This document shows positions 8,442 to 17,619 of a stretch of DNA of 64,000 nucleotides, one piece after another. The number at the start of each line of letters is the position of its first letter. The first letter of the stretch is position 1. Under the pieces are notes generated by a model, which made no database searches, was not told where the DNA came from, and saw nothing but the letters and a program-made list of their open reading frames with translations. Position numbers and translations under genes: made by a program. The DNA lies in the NCBI GenBank assembly GCA_963664605.1, contig OY761536.1, positions 3,224,001 to 3,288,000 of the forward strand, in the 5' to 3' direction. The DNA is from JAHOYW01 sp963664605. Its GTDB lineage: Bacteria > Verrucomicrobiota > Lentisphaeria > Victivallales > Victivallaceae.

Positions 8442-8744
8442 TTAAAAGGTTCTTTTTATAATTATTTTAGAAGTTGCTTTACATTTGGGGCAAACAAATT
8501 CAGAACAACAAGTAAAAGGTTTTGTCGGGAAACCTGATCCTGTTGTCTGAGTGGATACAAAACCACATGATCCACATTTCTTCCTGTAATAAAAATATTT
8601 TTCATTATATTTAACTATAACAGCATTATTTACTGAAACACCTTTAATAGCAACTCCGGTTTCTTTCCGGGGCGGGACAGGAGTTGAACATCCGCTAATA
8701 CTCAAAAGGACAATAATGCTTTGCAATACAGTGATTGTTTTCAT
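8442..8744 (-). CDS. Small lipoprotein with zinc-ribbon-like cysteines inside the secretion operon
   Basis: A 100-residue predicted lipoprotein with signal peptide and lipobox SISGC. The mature part has two Cys clusters (CGSCGF near residue 57 and CC-x4-CPKC near residue 78), an arrangement that could bind zinc or form disulfides in the periplasm. No known Gsp subunit matches. It starts with AAGGA before the ATG and lies between gspF and gspG, 28 bases before the gspG start, so it is cotranscribed with core secretion genes. Possible roles are pilotin-like or substrate-related, but both are guesses. Confidence 0.72.
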   Translation of the reverse strand: MKTITVLQSIIVLLSISGCSTPVPPRKETGVAIKGVSVNNAVIVKYNEKYFYYRKKCGSCGFVSTQTTGSGFPTKPFTCCSEFVCPKCKATSKIIIKRTF

Positions 8745-8775
8745 GCTATTTCCTTTTTATTTTACTGACGACTGT

Positions 8776-9975
8776 TTAGAGATTGCTCATTTCCATAATT
8801 GGCAGGAATATTGAGAGCACCACCATTAAAACTATTGCTGCAAGCACCAAAATAATCGCCGGTTCCATAGCAGCTAAAACTCTTTTTATCTGAACCCTTA
8901 TCACGCTTTCACACTCGTCGGCGATTTGCGTAAGCATCTCGCCGGTTTCGCCCGATTCCTCGGCAATTCGAAGCATGGGGATACTTCCTTGAGGCATGAA
9001 TGAACTTTGTCCGAGAGTTTCGGAAAGTTTCATACCGCCGCGCAGTTCATCGCCTACACTTGCAAAACTGTTTGCAATTTCGCCATTGCTAATTACTTTT
9101 GTCGAAATTTTTATCGCCGGCAGGATTTGCACATGGTTTTTCATCATTATCGCCAAAGTACGTATGAACTGCCCTATCTGAATGCGCTGAACCAGATCTC
9201 CGACCAAGGGAGTTTTCAGGATAAACCTATCCCACCATTCTTTCGCCATTCCCCCCTGTTTTATTCTCTTGTTTAAAAACACCGCCCCGACAATCAAAAG
9301 CGGCCATATCCACCATAACGCAACAAAAACATTACCCGTTTCAAGCATAATTTTGGTTACCAAAGGCAATTCTTTGCCCATATCCTCAAAAATCGTCGCA
9401 AAACGCGGAATAACCAGAGTAAAAAGAAATATCACAACAATAAAAGTCACACCAAGCACAATACAAGGGTAAATTGAACTGGTTATTATAAATTCCTTCA
9501 AACTTTTATTTTCATTCATAAAACGCCGCAACTCCTGAGCGACCTCCGGCAAACACCCGGTAGTCTCCCCGGTTTCTATCAGATTCGCGTACATGCCAGG
9601 AAAATACTGCTCCTGCGCCCGTATCAGGGATGAAAAGGTCTTACCTTCATGCAGCCCCCGCCGCATTGAACGAATCACTTCCCGGTTTATGCCTTCTTCA
9701 GCGCCTTCTTCCATAATTGCCAGGCTTTTTTCCAGCTGAATGTTGGCTTTCAAGAGCGGCACAAGCCGGTCCGTGAACTGGTACACGTTAAATTTATTAC
9801 GAGCCAGCTTAAAAACTGATCCGCCGTCAACATTGCTCACTATTCCAAGGTTTTTTATCGGCATCATGCCGCGCCGTTGCAGGATAGCAACCGCATTCGC
9901 CTCGGAATCAGCTTCGATTATAATCTCAACTGGAGCTTTTCCCGGTTCAACCGCTTTATATTTATAATGTGCCAA
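8776..9975 (-). CDS. gspF: Type II secretion inner-membrane platform protein GspF
   Basis: A 399-residue polytopic protein of the GspF/PilC family. The N-terminal region (AHYKYKAVEPGKAPVE) is followed by two homologous cytoplasmic domains. They carry the duplicated signatures LIETGETTGCLPEVA near residue 130 and AEESGETGEMLTQIA near residue 335. Three hydrophobic segments lie near residues 170-190, 215-232 and 370-395. It couples the GspE ATPase to pseudopilus assembly. The start is TTG with GGTGAG upstream. It follows gspE by 34 bases. Confidence 0.94.
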   Translation of the reverse strand: MAHYKYKAVEPGKAPVEIIIEADSEANAVAILQRRGMMPIKNLGIVSNVDGGSVFKLARNKFNVYQFTDRLVPLLKANIQLEKSLAIMEEGAEEGINREVIRSMRRGLHEGKTFSSLIRAQEQYFPGMYANLIETGETTGCLPEVAQELRRFMNENKSLKEFIITSSIYPCIVLGVTFIVVIFLFTLVIPRFATIFEDMGKELPLVTKIMLETGNVFVALWWIWPLLIVGAVFLNKRIKQGGMAKEWWDRFILKTPLVGDLVQRIQIGQFIRTLAIMMKNHVQILPAIKISTKVISNGEIANSFASVGDELRGGMKLSETLGQSSFMPQGSIPMLRIAEESGETGEMLTQIADECESVIRVQIKRVLAAMEPAIILVLAAIVLMVVLSIFLPIMEMSNL

Positions 9976-10009
9976 CTCTCACCACCCCAAACTATTAACT
10001 ATTAATTCC

Positions 10010-11617
10010 CTATAAGTCGTTTGCTGAGCGTTTCACCTCAGATTCCAGGGTCACTCCTTCGGCAACTTTGTTCAAGCCGTCCTGTATTAGAGGAACCATA
10101 CCGTTTTTCACTGCTATATCTTTAATCGCTGAACTTGAGCTGTTTTTGATGATTGCCTCCCGGACTTCTTCATCAACAACAAGTAGTTCATAAATCCCGG
10201 TTCTGCCCTTAAAGCCGCTGTCGCCACAGCTTTTACAGCGTTTTTTAGTGTTTATATCACCATGACAATCCGGACATATTTTACGGATCAAACGCTGCGA
10301 AAGGACACCGAAAAGCGCTGACGACACTAAAAAACTTTCAACTCCCATGTCCAGTAACCGCGTAACCGCACCAGCCGCGTCGTTTGTATGCAAGGTACTT
10401 AAAACCAGATGTCCGGTCAAAGCGGCATTAATCGCAATATCAGCAGTTTCTTTGTCACGAATTTCCCCAACCAGAATAACATCCGGGTCCTGTCGAACAA
10501 TGTGCCTTAATCCCGAAGCAAATGACAAACCGATTTTATGATTGACCTGCATCTGTGAAAGTCCCGGAAGCTGGTATTCCACCGGGTCCTCAATAGTTAT
10601 AATCTTTCTGGCGTTATCATTCAACTGCTGCATAACGCTGTACAAAGTAGTGGTTTTACCGCTGCCGGTGGGACCCACAACTAGGATTATGCCGTGAGGG
10701 ATTGATATCAGTTTATTGAAGCGGGTACGGCAGGCTGACGACATTCCAAGTTTCCCCAGGTCAAAAGCCATAACATCCTTACGCAGAATACGCATAACGA
10801 TACTTTCACCATTCATTACCGGAATGGTGCTTATTCGAATATCCATTTCAAAACGCCCGATCTGGAAATTCGTTCTCCCGTCCTGCGGCAGACGGCTTTC
10901 CGCGATATTCAATCCGCCGATAAGTTTAATACGTGAAGCAATAGCCGGATAGTCTGACAACGGGCAGCTTATGTATTCGCGCAGTATCCCATCTATACGA
11001 AAACGCGCTACAACTCGTTCTTCCTCCGGCTCAATGTGGATATCACTGGCGTTCTGTTCTATCGCCTGCGAAAGCATCTCATTGATTAAACGGACTATTT
11101 TAGCTTCGCTAGCCAGGTTTCTAAGGGCATCCTCATCGCCTTCAAGCAACTGCAACGAGTCTTGGTCTGACTGCTTTGCGGATATATAAACTTTATTTAT
11201 CAGACGTTCGACAATACTTCGACGGACAAAATAAAATTTCAGATCCAAGTTCAAAAAGCGCTTAAAAACATAAGCGTGATGTTCCAGTTGATAAGGATCA
11301 CAGCAAAGCAATATCATTTCTTTATCGTCCCAGGAATAAGGGATACAATTATTGGCAGTCAAATACTCCACATGAATATCTTCGCTTTTTGCGGGCTCAA
11401 TAATATCCGTTTCATCAATCGGCTCAACATCCATAGCCTTGGTATAAATATTAAGCAGGTCAGTTTCTGAAAGCAAACCCTTTTCGCATAATATCCAGTC
11501 AGCATTGGCACGAAGCGGATGCGACTGGCTCCATTTAGCGTAGTCAGGGAAACGGCTTGAAAGCTCATTTTCTATTTTATCAAGACTTTTTCGAACTGTT
11601 GTTTTTCCTAAATCCAT
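10010..11617 (-). CDS. gspE: Type II secretion ATPase GspE
   Basis: A 535-residue cytoplasmic hexameric ATPase. The N-terminal domain (residues about 1-150) is the GspL/membrane-docking region. The core has Walker A GPTGSGKTTTLYS, the Asp box (ITIEDPVEYQLPG), Walker B (VILVGEIRDKETA) and the His box (LSTLHTNDAAGA). A tetracysteine metal motif, CPDC then CKSC, follows near residue 455 and is characteristic of GspE over retraction ATPases. The ATG overlaps the end of gspD by ten bases. Length and motifs are complete, so the gene looks intact. Confidence 0.96.
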   Translation of the reverse strand: MDLGKTTVRKSLDKIENELSSRFPDYAKWSQSHPLRANADWILCEKGLLSETDLLNIYTKAMDVEPIDETDIIEPAKSEDIHVEYLTANNCIPYSWDDKEMILLCCDPYQLEHHAYVFKRFLNLDLKFYFVRRSIVERLINKVYISAKQSDQDSLQLLEGDEDALRNLASEAKIVRLINEMLSQAIEQNASDIHIEPEEERVVARFRIDGILREYISCPLSDYPAIASRIKLIGGLNIAESRLPQDGRTNFQIGRFEMDIRISTIPVMNGESIVMRILRKDVMAFDLGKLGMSSACRTRFNKLISIPHGIILVVGPTGSGKTTTLYSVMQQLNDNARKIITIEDPVEYQLPGLSQMQVNHKIGLSFASGLRHIVRQDPDVILVGEIRDKETADIAINAALTGHLVLSTLHTNDAAGAVTRLLDMGVESFLVSSALFGVLSQRLIRKICPDCHGDINTKKRCKSCGDSGFKGRTGIYELLVVDEEVREAIIKNSSSSAIKDIAVKNGMVPLIQDGLNKVAEGVTLESEVKRSANDL

Positions 11618-13842
11618 AAATCCCAGAATCCGCTTGCTTTTTTCTTTTTATAAGTCTTATCATGAAATTCCTTCAGATGCTCAACCGTGTTTTTATAGCG
11701 TTTCAAGAGGTCCTGCAGACGAGTGTTTTCATTAATAACCGTACCGGTGATAAGCATCAAAAGTTCCGTACGTTTCAGCGTAAGGTCATTATCCCCAATC
11801 AGCCTGCCGAGAATCGGGATCTTTCCGACAAAAGGAACCGTATCAAGGTTGTCAACCATTTGTTCCTTAATCAACCCGCCGATTATAATAGTCTGACCGT
11901 CCCGGATTGACATTGAGGTTTCAAGAAGGCGTTCACTTATTTCAGGAGAATCAATTGATGAAGTCGTATTATTGACCGCCTCAGAAACGGTTTGCGACAC
12001 ATCAAGGGTTATCCGTCCGCCGCGGCTCACATGCGGAGTCACTTCCAAAATTATCCCGGTTTCGAAATACTGAATATTACGAACCAGACTGGTTGACGTA
12101 TCGTTGGCAGTAGTTACAACCGACTGACTGTTACTTATCTCAGACTGGACCAGAGGCACTCTTGAACCAACTGAAATTTTCGCTTTTGTGTGGCTGATAG
12201 CCAGTACCTGCGGGCTGGAAACCACCTTCACATTTGAGTTCCCCGCCAAAGCCTGTACGTATCCGAATTTTTCACTTGGATTATTCGGGTTGAATATCCA
12301 TACTTTACCACCATATTGCGCATCCTGTCCACTTGCCGGAACCAGATTTTTATAGTTCGTTCCGAAAATTGATTCCAGAGAATCCCCGGCGCCCTGATCT
12401 GAAAATTCCAAACCGAACTTGGTGTTTTTATGGAGAGTGATCTCAACTACAAGCATCTGAAGCAAAACCTGCGTCGGAACCGTATCCAAACGTTCAATTA
12501 CCGCTTTCATCATGGCATAGGCTCGCGGAGTAGTCCTGATAACCAAACGGTTATGCACCGCATCCGCGAATATTTTTACCGGTATTTCAAAAACACTACC
12601 GGGGCCATCCGGGCTGCTGCTGCTGCTTTTCACCTTACTTGATGACGTTCCTTTAAAAGTTCCAGAAGAAGCTGTTTTTTTAGTATTTTCGGCAGCAAGG
12701 CTAGCCCCTTCGACCGGGAATACGACCGACAATGCCTGGGATAATTCATCCGCTTTGCCATTCACTACAGAATAAATAAACACCCTTTCCTGTTCACCAA
12801 CATCAGTTTTATCCAAAAGTCCGACCCAGCGTTTCAACTCATCGAGCGCCTCTTCCGTAGCCGCGGAAGCAATGATGACCTGCAAACGTTCGAGATAGCC
12901 CAGTTGTATAGCTCCCGGCACGGGTTTGTCTGTATCAAGAGAAACCTGAAAGCCAAGAACCGGCAAGAGCTCGCTCAACTCTTTTACTATTTTTCCGGAC
13001 GAAACATTGTGACACGGAATCACCACTTTATGCCAGTTGTATTTATCTTTTTTGTCCATTGCCTTTATCAGTCGGTACATCTTTGGAATATTCGCCGGGG
13101 AATCTACCAGCATTATAGCATTCTGCCTCTCCAAAGCAATAAAGGTACCGCCTTTATGAGTAAAAGGCTTTAACTGCTCAACAAGTTTTTTGGCATCGGC
13201 ATATTTCAAAGGGTAGAATAAAAGCTCAACATTAGCCTGTGACACCAAATCCTTTCCTACGCCAATCTGCTGCTGCATTGACATTTTTGACTGCGGCAAA
13301 ATCCTGATAAGTTCTCCCGAAGAAGAACAATAAGTGCCGCACATCCACAGCATCTGCTCGAAAATCTTCCATAATTCCACAGGAGTCAATTTCTCGTCTA
13401 TAGCCATCGTAACAGTCCCCCTGCATTCAGGGTCTATACTGTAATTGAATTTAAGTATCTGTGCAAAAGCCGGAACCACATCCGACAGCGAAGCCCCATT
13501 AAAATTAATCGTAACCTTGGTTCCGTCCTTATCAGCTTTGCCGCTTTTCTTGATAAACTTCATATAAAAAGGCTGTATCTCTTTGTCAATCTCCTTCTCG
13601 GGCTTTTTGACCTTGAGCGTAAAAGGGTTTTCCGGCCTGGAATATTTGTAGCCCTTTATCATTTCTTTTTGCATTGGAGGATGTACTGTTTTCACAGGTT
13701 TAAGATGACCGAAATTATACTCTTCCTCTTTCTTCTTCTTTTTCTTGTCTTTTTTAGTACCAGTGAGAGTTTCACAACCAGCAATAAATAAACTGCCGAT
13801 AAGCAAAATGCCCAGTAAGTTCATCATATAATTTTTTTTCAT
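11608..13842 (-). CDS. gspD: Type II secretion secretin GspD, lipidated
   Basis: A 744-residue outer-membrane channel protein. The signal peptide ends in a lipobox (LFIAGC, Cys23), so the protein is predicted to be lipidated; a Lys-rich stretch (KKDKKKKKKEEE) follows. Periplasmic N domains span about 100-390, with a Ser-rich loop near 410-430. The secretin core (about 440-690) ends with the signature VPFVGKIPILGRLIG and KRTELLMLITGTVI. Lipidation may reduce dependence on a separate pilotin. The ATG has GGGAGGA upstream, one of the best ribosome sites in the operon. A C-terminal S-domain-like tail of about 50 residues follows the barrel. Confidence 0.94.
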   Translation of the reverse strand: MKKNYMMNLLGILLIGSLFIAGCETLTGTKKDKKKKKKEEEYNFGHLKPVKTVHPPMQKEMIKGYKYSRPENPFTLKVKKPEKEIDKEIQPFYMKFIKKSGKADKDGTKVTINFNGASLSDVVPAFAQILKFNYSIDPECRGTVTMAIDEKLTPVELWKIFEQMLWMCGTYCSSSGELIRILPQSKMSMQQQIGVGKDLVSQANVELLFYPLKYADAKKLVEQLKPFTHKGGTFIALERQNAIMLVDSPANIPKMYRLIKAMDKKDKYNWHKVVIPCHNVSSGKIVKELSELLPVLGFQVSLDTDKPVPGAIQLGYLERLQVIIASAATEEALDELKRWVGLLDKTDVGEQERVFIYSVVNGKADELSQALSVVFPVEGASLAAENTKKTASSGTFKGTSSSKVKSSSSSPDGPGSVFEIPVKIFADAVHNRLVIRTTPRAYAMMKAVIERLDTVPTQVLLQMLVVEITLHKNTKFGLEFSDQGAGDSLESIFGTNYKNLVPASGQDAQYGGKVWIFNPNNPSEKFGYVQALAGNSNVKVVSSPQVLAISHTKAKISVGSRVPLVQSEISNSQSVVTTANDTSTSLVRNIQYFETGIILEVTPHVSRGGRITLDVSQTVSEAVNNTTSSIDSPEISERLLETSMSIRDGQTIIIGGLIKEQMVDNLDTVPFVGKIPILGRLIGDNDLTLKRTELLMLITGTVINENTRLQDLLKRYKNTVEHLKEFHDKTYKKKKASGFWDLWI

Positions 13843-13868
13843 CTTTGTTCCTCCCTGTTATGGTTAAA

Positions 13869-14468
13869 TTATCTGCGTCTACTGCTTCTTCGTCTGGTAG
13901 TAGTTCTTCTAGAAGTTGTCCTCCTGGGAGCCCGGGTAATTCTTGACCTTTGAGCTGCATTGGACCTTGGAGAAGGATTACTTTTAACTTTTTCCAGCTC
14001 AAGGGTTATTTTTCTGCTTCCACTTTTCAAAACTACCGTTTTTTCCTCAACCTCGTAAAGTTTATAGCCATCGCCAACGTCCTCACCTATAGTAAAATAA
14101 TTCTTACCTGATGAAGCTTTTGAAGCGCTGGTAATAATCGCACTTTTCAACTTCCCGAAATGACATATTCCCATCAGTTTAAAACTAGTGTTATTGCGCG
14201 GCGCCTGTTTTTTTTCCGGAGGAGCATCTTCCTCTCCCCGGTTGGCTTCGAACAAATTGCTGTTATTGAGCATGGCAATAAGATTCTCATCTGGAATAAC
14301 AAATTCTTTCCTGGTCTTTTTCCTGATTTTACGAACTTTCCTTTTGGGATTCTGCTTCTTTTTATCCGGGGCTGAAGACACTGGCTTTACACTGCTTGCA
14401 TAAGCGTCAAGCAGAAATACGATTGCCGCAATAAAAATTATATTTAAAAGCAGATAAACCTTTCTCAT
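13869..14468 (-). CDS. gspC: GspC/PilP-like inner-membrane protein with Arg/Thr/Ser-rich tail
   Basis: A 199-residue protein with one N-terminal membrane segment (VYLLLNIIFIAAIVFLLDAYA), a basic linker and a homology-region-like domain near residues 95-165. That domain runs FKLMGICHFGKLKSAII, then YFTIGEDVGDGYKLYEV and VVLKSGSRKITLEL, and resembles GspC HR and PilP domains that touch the secretin N0 domain. No PDZ domain follows. The C-terminal 25 residues are almost only Arg, Thr and Ser, which is unusual for this family. Its start overlaps the upstream gene as ATGA, and gspD begins 26 bases after it. Family level is an inference from fold pattern and position. Confidence 0.7.
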   Translation of the reverse strand: MRKVYLLLNIIFIAAIVFLLDAYASSVKPVSSAPDKKKQNPKRKVRKIRKKTRKEFVIPDENLIAMLNNSNLFEANRGEEDAPPEKKQAPRNNTSFKLMGICHFGKLKSAIITSASKASSGKNYFTIGEDVGDGYKLYEVEEKTVVLKSGSRKITLELEKVKSNPSPRSNAAQRSRITRAPRRTTSRRTTTRRRSSRRR

Positions 14469-15070
14469 TTCTTCGCCTTTTTCTTTTTATCCTCAAACAG
14501 CTTGCCATCCGTACTTATCATGCGCAGTACGCCATTCAAATTTATCACACTCTCCTTATTCCTCCCGCCAGCAGGGCGCATATAACAGTTCACCCAGTAA
14601 AGGCCCACATTTTTTTTGTTAAGTTCCTGAAGAAAGATGATTATTTTCTCAAACCCTCCTTCAACATTTATGCTCAACTCAAGCGAAACGGTATCTCCTT
14701 TTATAGTCTTTTTACGAACACTGCTCATTGACTTCAAAATCAAATTCGAAAACTTCGCGGCATGCTCTATTCGCTGACGCATGTATATGTCTGCCTTGAC
14801 CTTGTCATCTTCCGTATAAAACAACTTTATTTTGCTGGCAGCTGAATTTTCTGATTTTAAAAATTCTTCATGGAGCTTCTCCGCATCTGTCAATTTTGTC
14901 TTTAAGCGGCGGTAATCGCGCTTCTGATTGTATAAAATCTCTTCCGTCGGCCAAATAACTTCAAGATTTTCTGATATGACGGTAATGCTTAAAATTATAA
15001 AAATAACCAAAGCTGTCAGCATTAAAAATATTATTTTTTTACTCTTTATATTCTTAGTAAGGAAATTCAC
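14465..15070 (-). CDS. gspM: GspM/PilO-like inner-membrane protein
   Basis: A 201-residue protein with one N-terminal membrane helix (IIFLMLTALVIFIILSITVI), a coiled-coil stretch near residues 45-75 and a ferredoxin-like periplasmic domain containing SLELSINVEGGFEKIIIFLQ. This layout fits GspM or PilO, which assemble with GspL/PilN. It starts with GTG, with GGAGG nine bases upstream. The tail is Lys-rich. It follows the GspL-like gene by six bases and overlaps the next gene as ATGA. Confidence 0.72.
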   Translation of the reverse strand: MNFLTKNIKSKKIIFLMLTALVIFIILSITVISENLEVIWPTEEILYNQKRDYRRLKTKLTDAEKLHEEFLKSENSAASKIKLFYTEDDKVKADIYMRQRIEHAAKFSNLILKSMSSVRKKTIKGDTVSLELSINVEGGFEKIIIFLQELNKKNVGLYWVNCYMRPAGGRNKESVINLNGVLRMISTDGKLFEDKKKKAKK

Positions 15071-15076
15071 TTGCTG

Positions 15077-16318
15077 CTAACCTCCAACTGGAGACGCAAG
15101 CACCAGATACAAATAATAAGTTCCGTCATGACGTCTTGATTTACGTACGTTTTCAATGTTATAGAGCCTGCCGTTCCGCAACGTTGTCATGAGGTTGCCG
15201 GGATCCTTACTGCTACTCAAGCTCAAATGGATTTTATCTGAACTCATATTGTAACTGCGAATCCAAATATATTTCGGCAGCTTCTGCGCCAGAAATGCCA
15301 TGATTCGCAAAGGATTCAAATTCACCGGAACGGCATCCTCTATTTTTTTGTAAAGTTTTTCGTTTCTTTTACTTTCAGCGTTTTGTTTCTGAACATTTCT
15401 AATATTGGTTTCTATCAAACTTATAGCGTTTCTCTGTTCCACGTAAACGCAATAAACTTTCTCGCGCGCCTGATACAGGAGAAGCCCAAGACAAATCAAC
15501 GCGGCAATCCCGTTCACAACAGTAAACCATTTCAATAATTTATTCCGCTGCGGAATAACCCCCTGAGGCAGCGGCAATGTAAGTTTCCTTTCATACTGGT
15601 CATATTCACCGCACATCACATACCTAGCGACCAGCATACAAATAAAATAATCGCCTTTTTCAGAAATTTCTTCATCCCAAACAAAATCTTCTAGAATCTG
15701 CTCTTGTTGTTCAGAGTTCTGTTTAACATCTTTCGTGAAACACATTTTTCTCAAGCCGTCCACACTGCTCAGGAAAATATGTTCGTCATCAATCATCGGC
15801 AAAGCAACATCCTGCCCGGCGCCAAACGGCTCAACAGCCATAAAAGGGTTGATAAAGCTGTCAATATGAAGCTGCCGTATCTGAAGTTCAGAAATAAATT
15901 TCGTCCAGTTGTCCCGCGGCATAAAAACCACCCGTACACGATTCAGGTTATTTTCCGGGTTTTCATCTTCATCAGAAACAATCCGGGCGCTCCAGACAAT
16001 ATCCTCCAATGGCAGAGGGATGTATTTTACTAATTCATGTTCAACGGCATGATGCAGGTCTTCAGGATTAAGCTTAGGCATCTGAAGCTCAAAAATACCG
16101 CTTCGTTCAATCTGAGCAGTTATAACGATACGGTTACAGTTCCGGGCATTCAAATTGTCCAATGCCAAAGATAAAGCCTCGCCGGGACCGTCATTATCTG
16201 AATAAGGCCCGGTAAAGCATTTCTCAACAAAACATTTCCCGTTACCTTTCGCTTTCACACGAAGCCCGATAACCCGGGAATCATTCTGAACACTTACTAC
16301 GACACAATTTTTTAACAT
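15077..16318 (-). CDS. gspL: GspL-like protein (PilM-type cytoplasmic part joined to PilN-type part)
   Basis: A 413-residue bitopic protein, first gene of the secretion operon. Residues about 1-250 are an actin-like PilM/GspL cytoplasmic domain; LNPEDLHHAVEHELVKYIPL resembles the helix before the ATPase-binding part. One membrane helix lies near 266-285 (FTVVNGIAALICLGLLLY), then a coiled coil and a small periplasmic PilN-like domain. Such proteins hold GspE at the membrane. The longer frame starts with TTG at 16330 without a ribosome site. I chose the ATG at 16318, which has GGGA four bases upstream and gives a family-like N-terminus (MLKNCVVVSVQ). Confidence 0.78.
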   Translation of the reverse strand: MLKNCVVVSVQNDSRVIGLRVKAKGNGKCFVEKCFTGPYSDNDGPGEALSLALDNLNARNCNRIVITAQIERSGIFELQMPKLNPEDLHHAVEHELVKYIPLPLEDIVWSARIVSDEDENPENNLNRVRVVFMPRDNWTKFISELQIRQLHIDSFINPFMAVEPFGAGQDVALPMIDDEHIFLSSVDGLRKMCFTKDVKQNSEQQEQILEDFVWDEEISEKGDYFICMLVARYVMCGEYDQYERKLTLPLPQGVIPQRNKLLKWFTVVNGIAALICLGLLLYQAREKVYCVYVEQRNAISLIETNIRNVQKQNAESKRNEKLYKKIEDAVPVNLNPLRIMAFLAQKLPKYIWIRSYNMSSDKIHLSLSSSKDPGNLMTTLRNGRLYNIENVRKSRRHDGTYYLYLVLASPVGG

Positions 16319-16813
16319 GGTATCCCACAATAGTCGTTAACAAAAAACAATAATTTTTGAATTAGCACATAAGAGCCTTGAAGCTAAAAATTTATATTTC
16401 ATCACACCAAAATTTTCAGCTAAAATACCAAACCTAAATTATTGCCTGTTTAAGGCTAGTTAATGTAGCATTTTTTACTCAAAATTCCAATTTTATTTAA
16501 TTTTATTCCTGGATAGTGTCTTTTTCTCTTTTAAAGTTTGGCTTTTATTTATATTTTTATTATTCTGCATCCTGCATTTTAAATGATAATTAAGGGAAAA
16601 ATAATGATTAATTCAAACTTAATCCCCCAAGTGAATTATATATGCTTGAAAAAGATGTAATGTCAAAGTCAAATATAGAAGATTTTTTGATAAAAGTCAA
16701 TATACCCGGTGCAATCTCTCTCACCATTTTCCGTTATTTTCATTTTCTTTATTCGGCTAACTTGACTTATAAGGCTTTAAGTAATATCGTATAAAAAAAC
16801 AAGGAGAAAATCC
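16319..16813. other. AT-rich intergenic region between divergent gspL and lipoprotein genes
   Basis: About 495 bases without a clear gene. A 50-codon frame at 16642-16794 (plus) begins MLEKDVMSKSN but lacks a ribosome site, and an 18-codon frame precedes it after AAGGGA. TTGACT at 16762-16767 is the best -35 candidate for the downstream gene, with only poor -10 matches (TAATAT, TATAAA) at off-optimal spacing. The region must hold promoters in both directions. Confidence 0.5.
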
Positions 16814-17524
16814 ATGAAAAAATCAATATCACTCATTGCCTTGCTCGCACTTTTATCAGTTCTCACAGGATGCGGCACTACAACAAAGTTTGTCTATCCT
16901 TCAAATATGCGAAATCTGAAACAAGTCAAAGAATCTAAATTCACCAATAAGACCGTAGCCGTACTTCCGTTTGACGACATGCGCGGCAATAAAAATAACT
17001 CCGCCGCACGATACCTTACATTGATTCCACTCTACCCATACGGCTGGGTAACTTATGATCGCCCGGAAGCCGCTCAAAACTTCCTTACTGTGGAAAAATT
17101 TGATTTCAACGCAAGCGAAGACCTGGCTAAGGCAGCGGCGTTGAGCCTGCGCCGTTCCCTGATGTTCAAGGATGCCTGGTTTACTTTCGGCGGCGATAAA
17201 TACAGGGCGGATTATGTCTTCAAAGGCGAGGTCTTCTCGACAAAATACGATGCGCTGATATACAGTTATGGAACCAGCTTTGTCTGCTTTTATGTATGGC
17301 TCCTGGGTACCCCGGCCGGAACTTCCGAAAACCACCTTGCCATTAAATTTTCATTGCAGGATAAAAACAATAAGACTCTCTGGAGTTATTCTTTCGACAA
17401 TAAGGAAAAGATACTGCAAGGCTTGTATTACCGCTCCGGCGATGATCTCAGCATGTATGTAAATTTGATGGAAAAAGCCATGAATGAAGCAATTGCAGAC
17501 ATGAACAAGAAACTGAAAAAATAG
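16814..17524 (+). CDS. Putative outer-membrane lipoprotein with CsgG/LpoB-like VAVLPFDD motif
   Basis: A 236-residue predicted lipoprotein: signal peptide ending VLTGC (Cys20), then TVAVLPFDDMRG. That strand is typical of lipoproteins in the CsgG/GNA1162/LpoB-like group, where it forms the first beta strand of a Rossmann-like periplasmic domain. A later RADYVFKGEVFSTKYD stretch matches the strand usually written as a G-x-I/V element in such proteins. The C-terminus is helical and Lys-rich. A strong AAGGAG precedes the ATG. The biological role is unknown. The gene is divergent from the secretion operon. Confidence 0.7.
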   Translation: MKKSISLIALLALLSVLTGCGTTTKFVYPSNMRNLKQVKESKFTNKTVAVLPFDDMRGNKNNSAARYLTLIPLYPYGWVTYDRPEAAQNFLTVEKFDFNASEDLAKAAALSLRRSLMFKDAWFTFGGDKYRADYVFKGEVFSTKYDALIYSYGTSFVCFYVWLLGTPAGTSENHLAIKFSLQDKNNKTLWSYSFDNKEKILQGLYYRSGDDLSMYVNLMEKAMNEAIADMNKKLKK

Positions 17525-17619
17525 CTTTCTCTCAGAGTCGCTCATTATTTGTAATTTTCAATTATGATGATATTATTTATTCAGATATAAATCATTAATC
17601 TTCGTAAAGGGAAAAAATA

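Noticed and set aside
16814..17524. Pilotin for the secretion system
   Set aside because: It is a lipoprotein near the operon but is divergent from it, has a CsgG/LpoB-like motif, and the secretin itself carries a lipobox.
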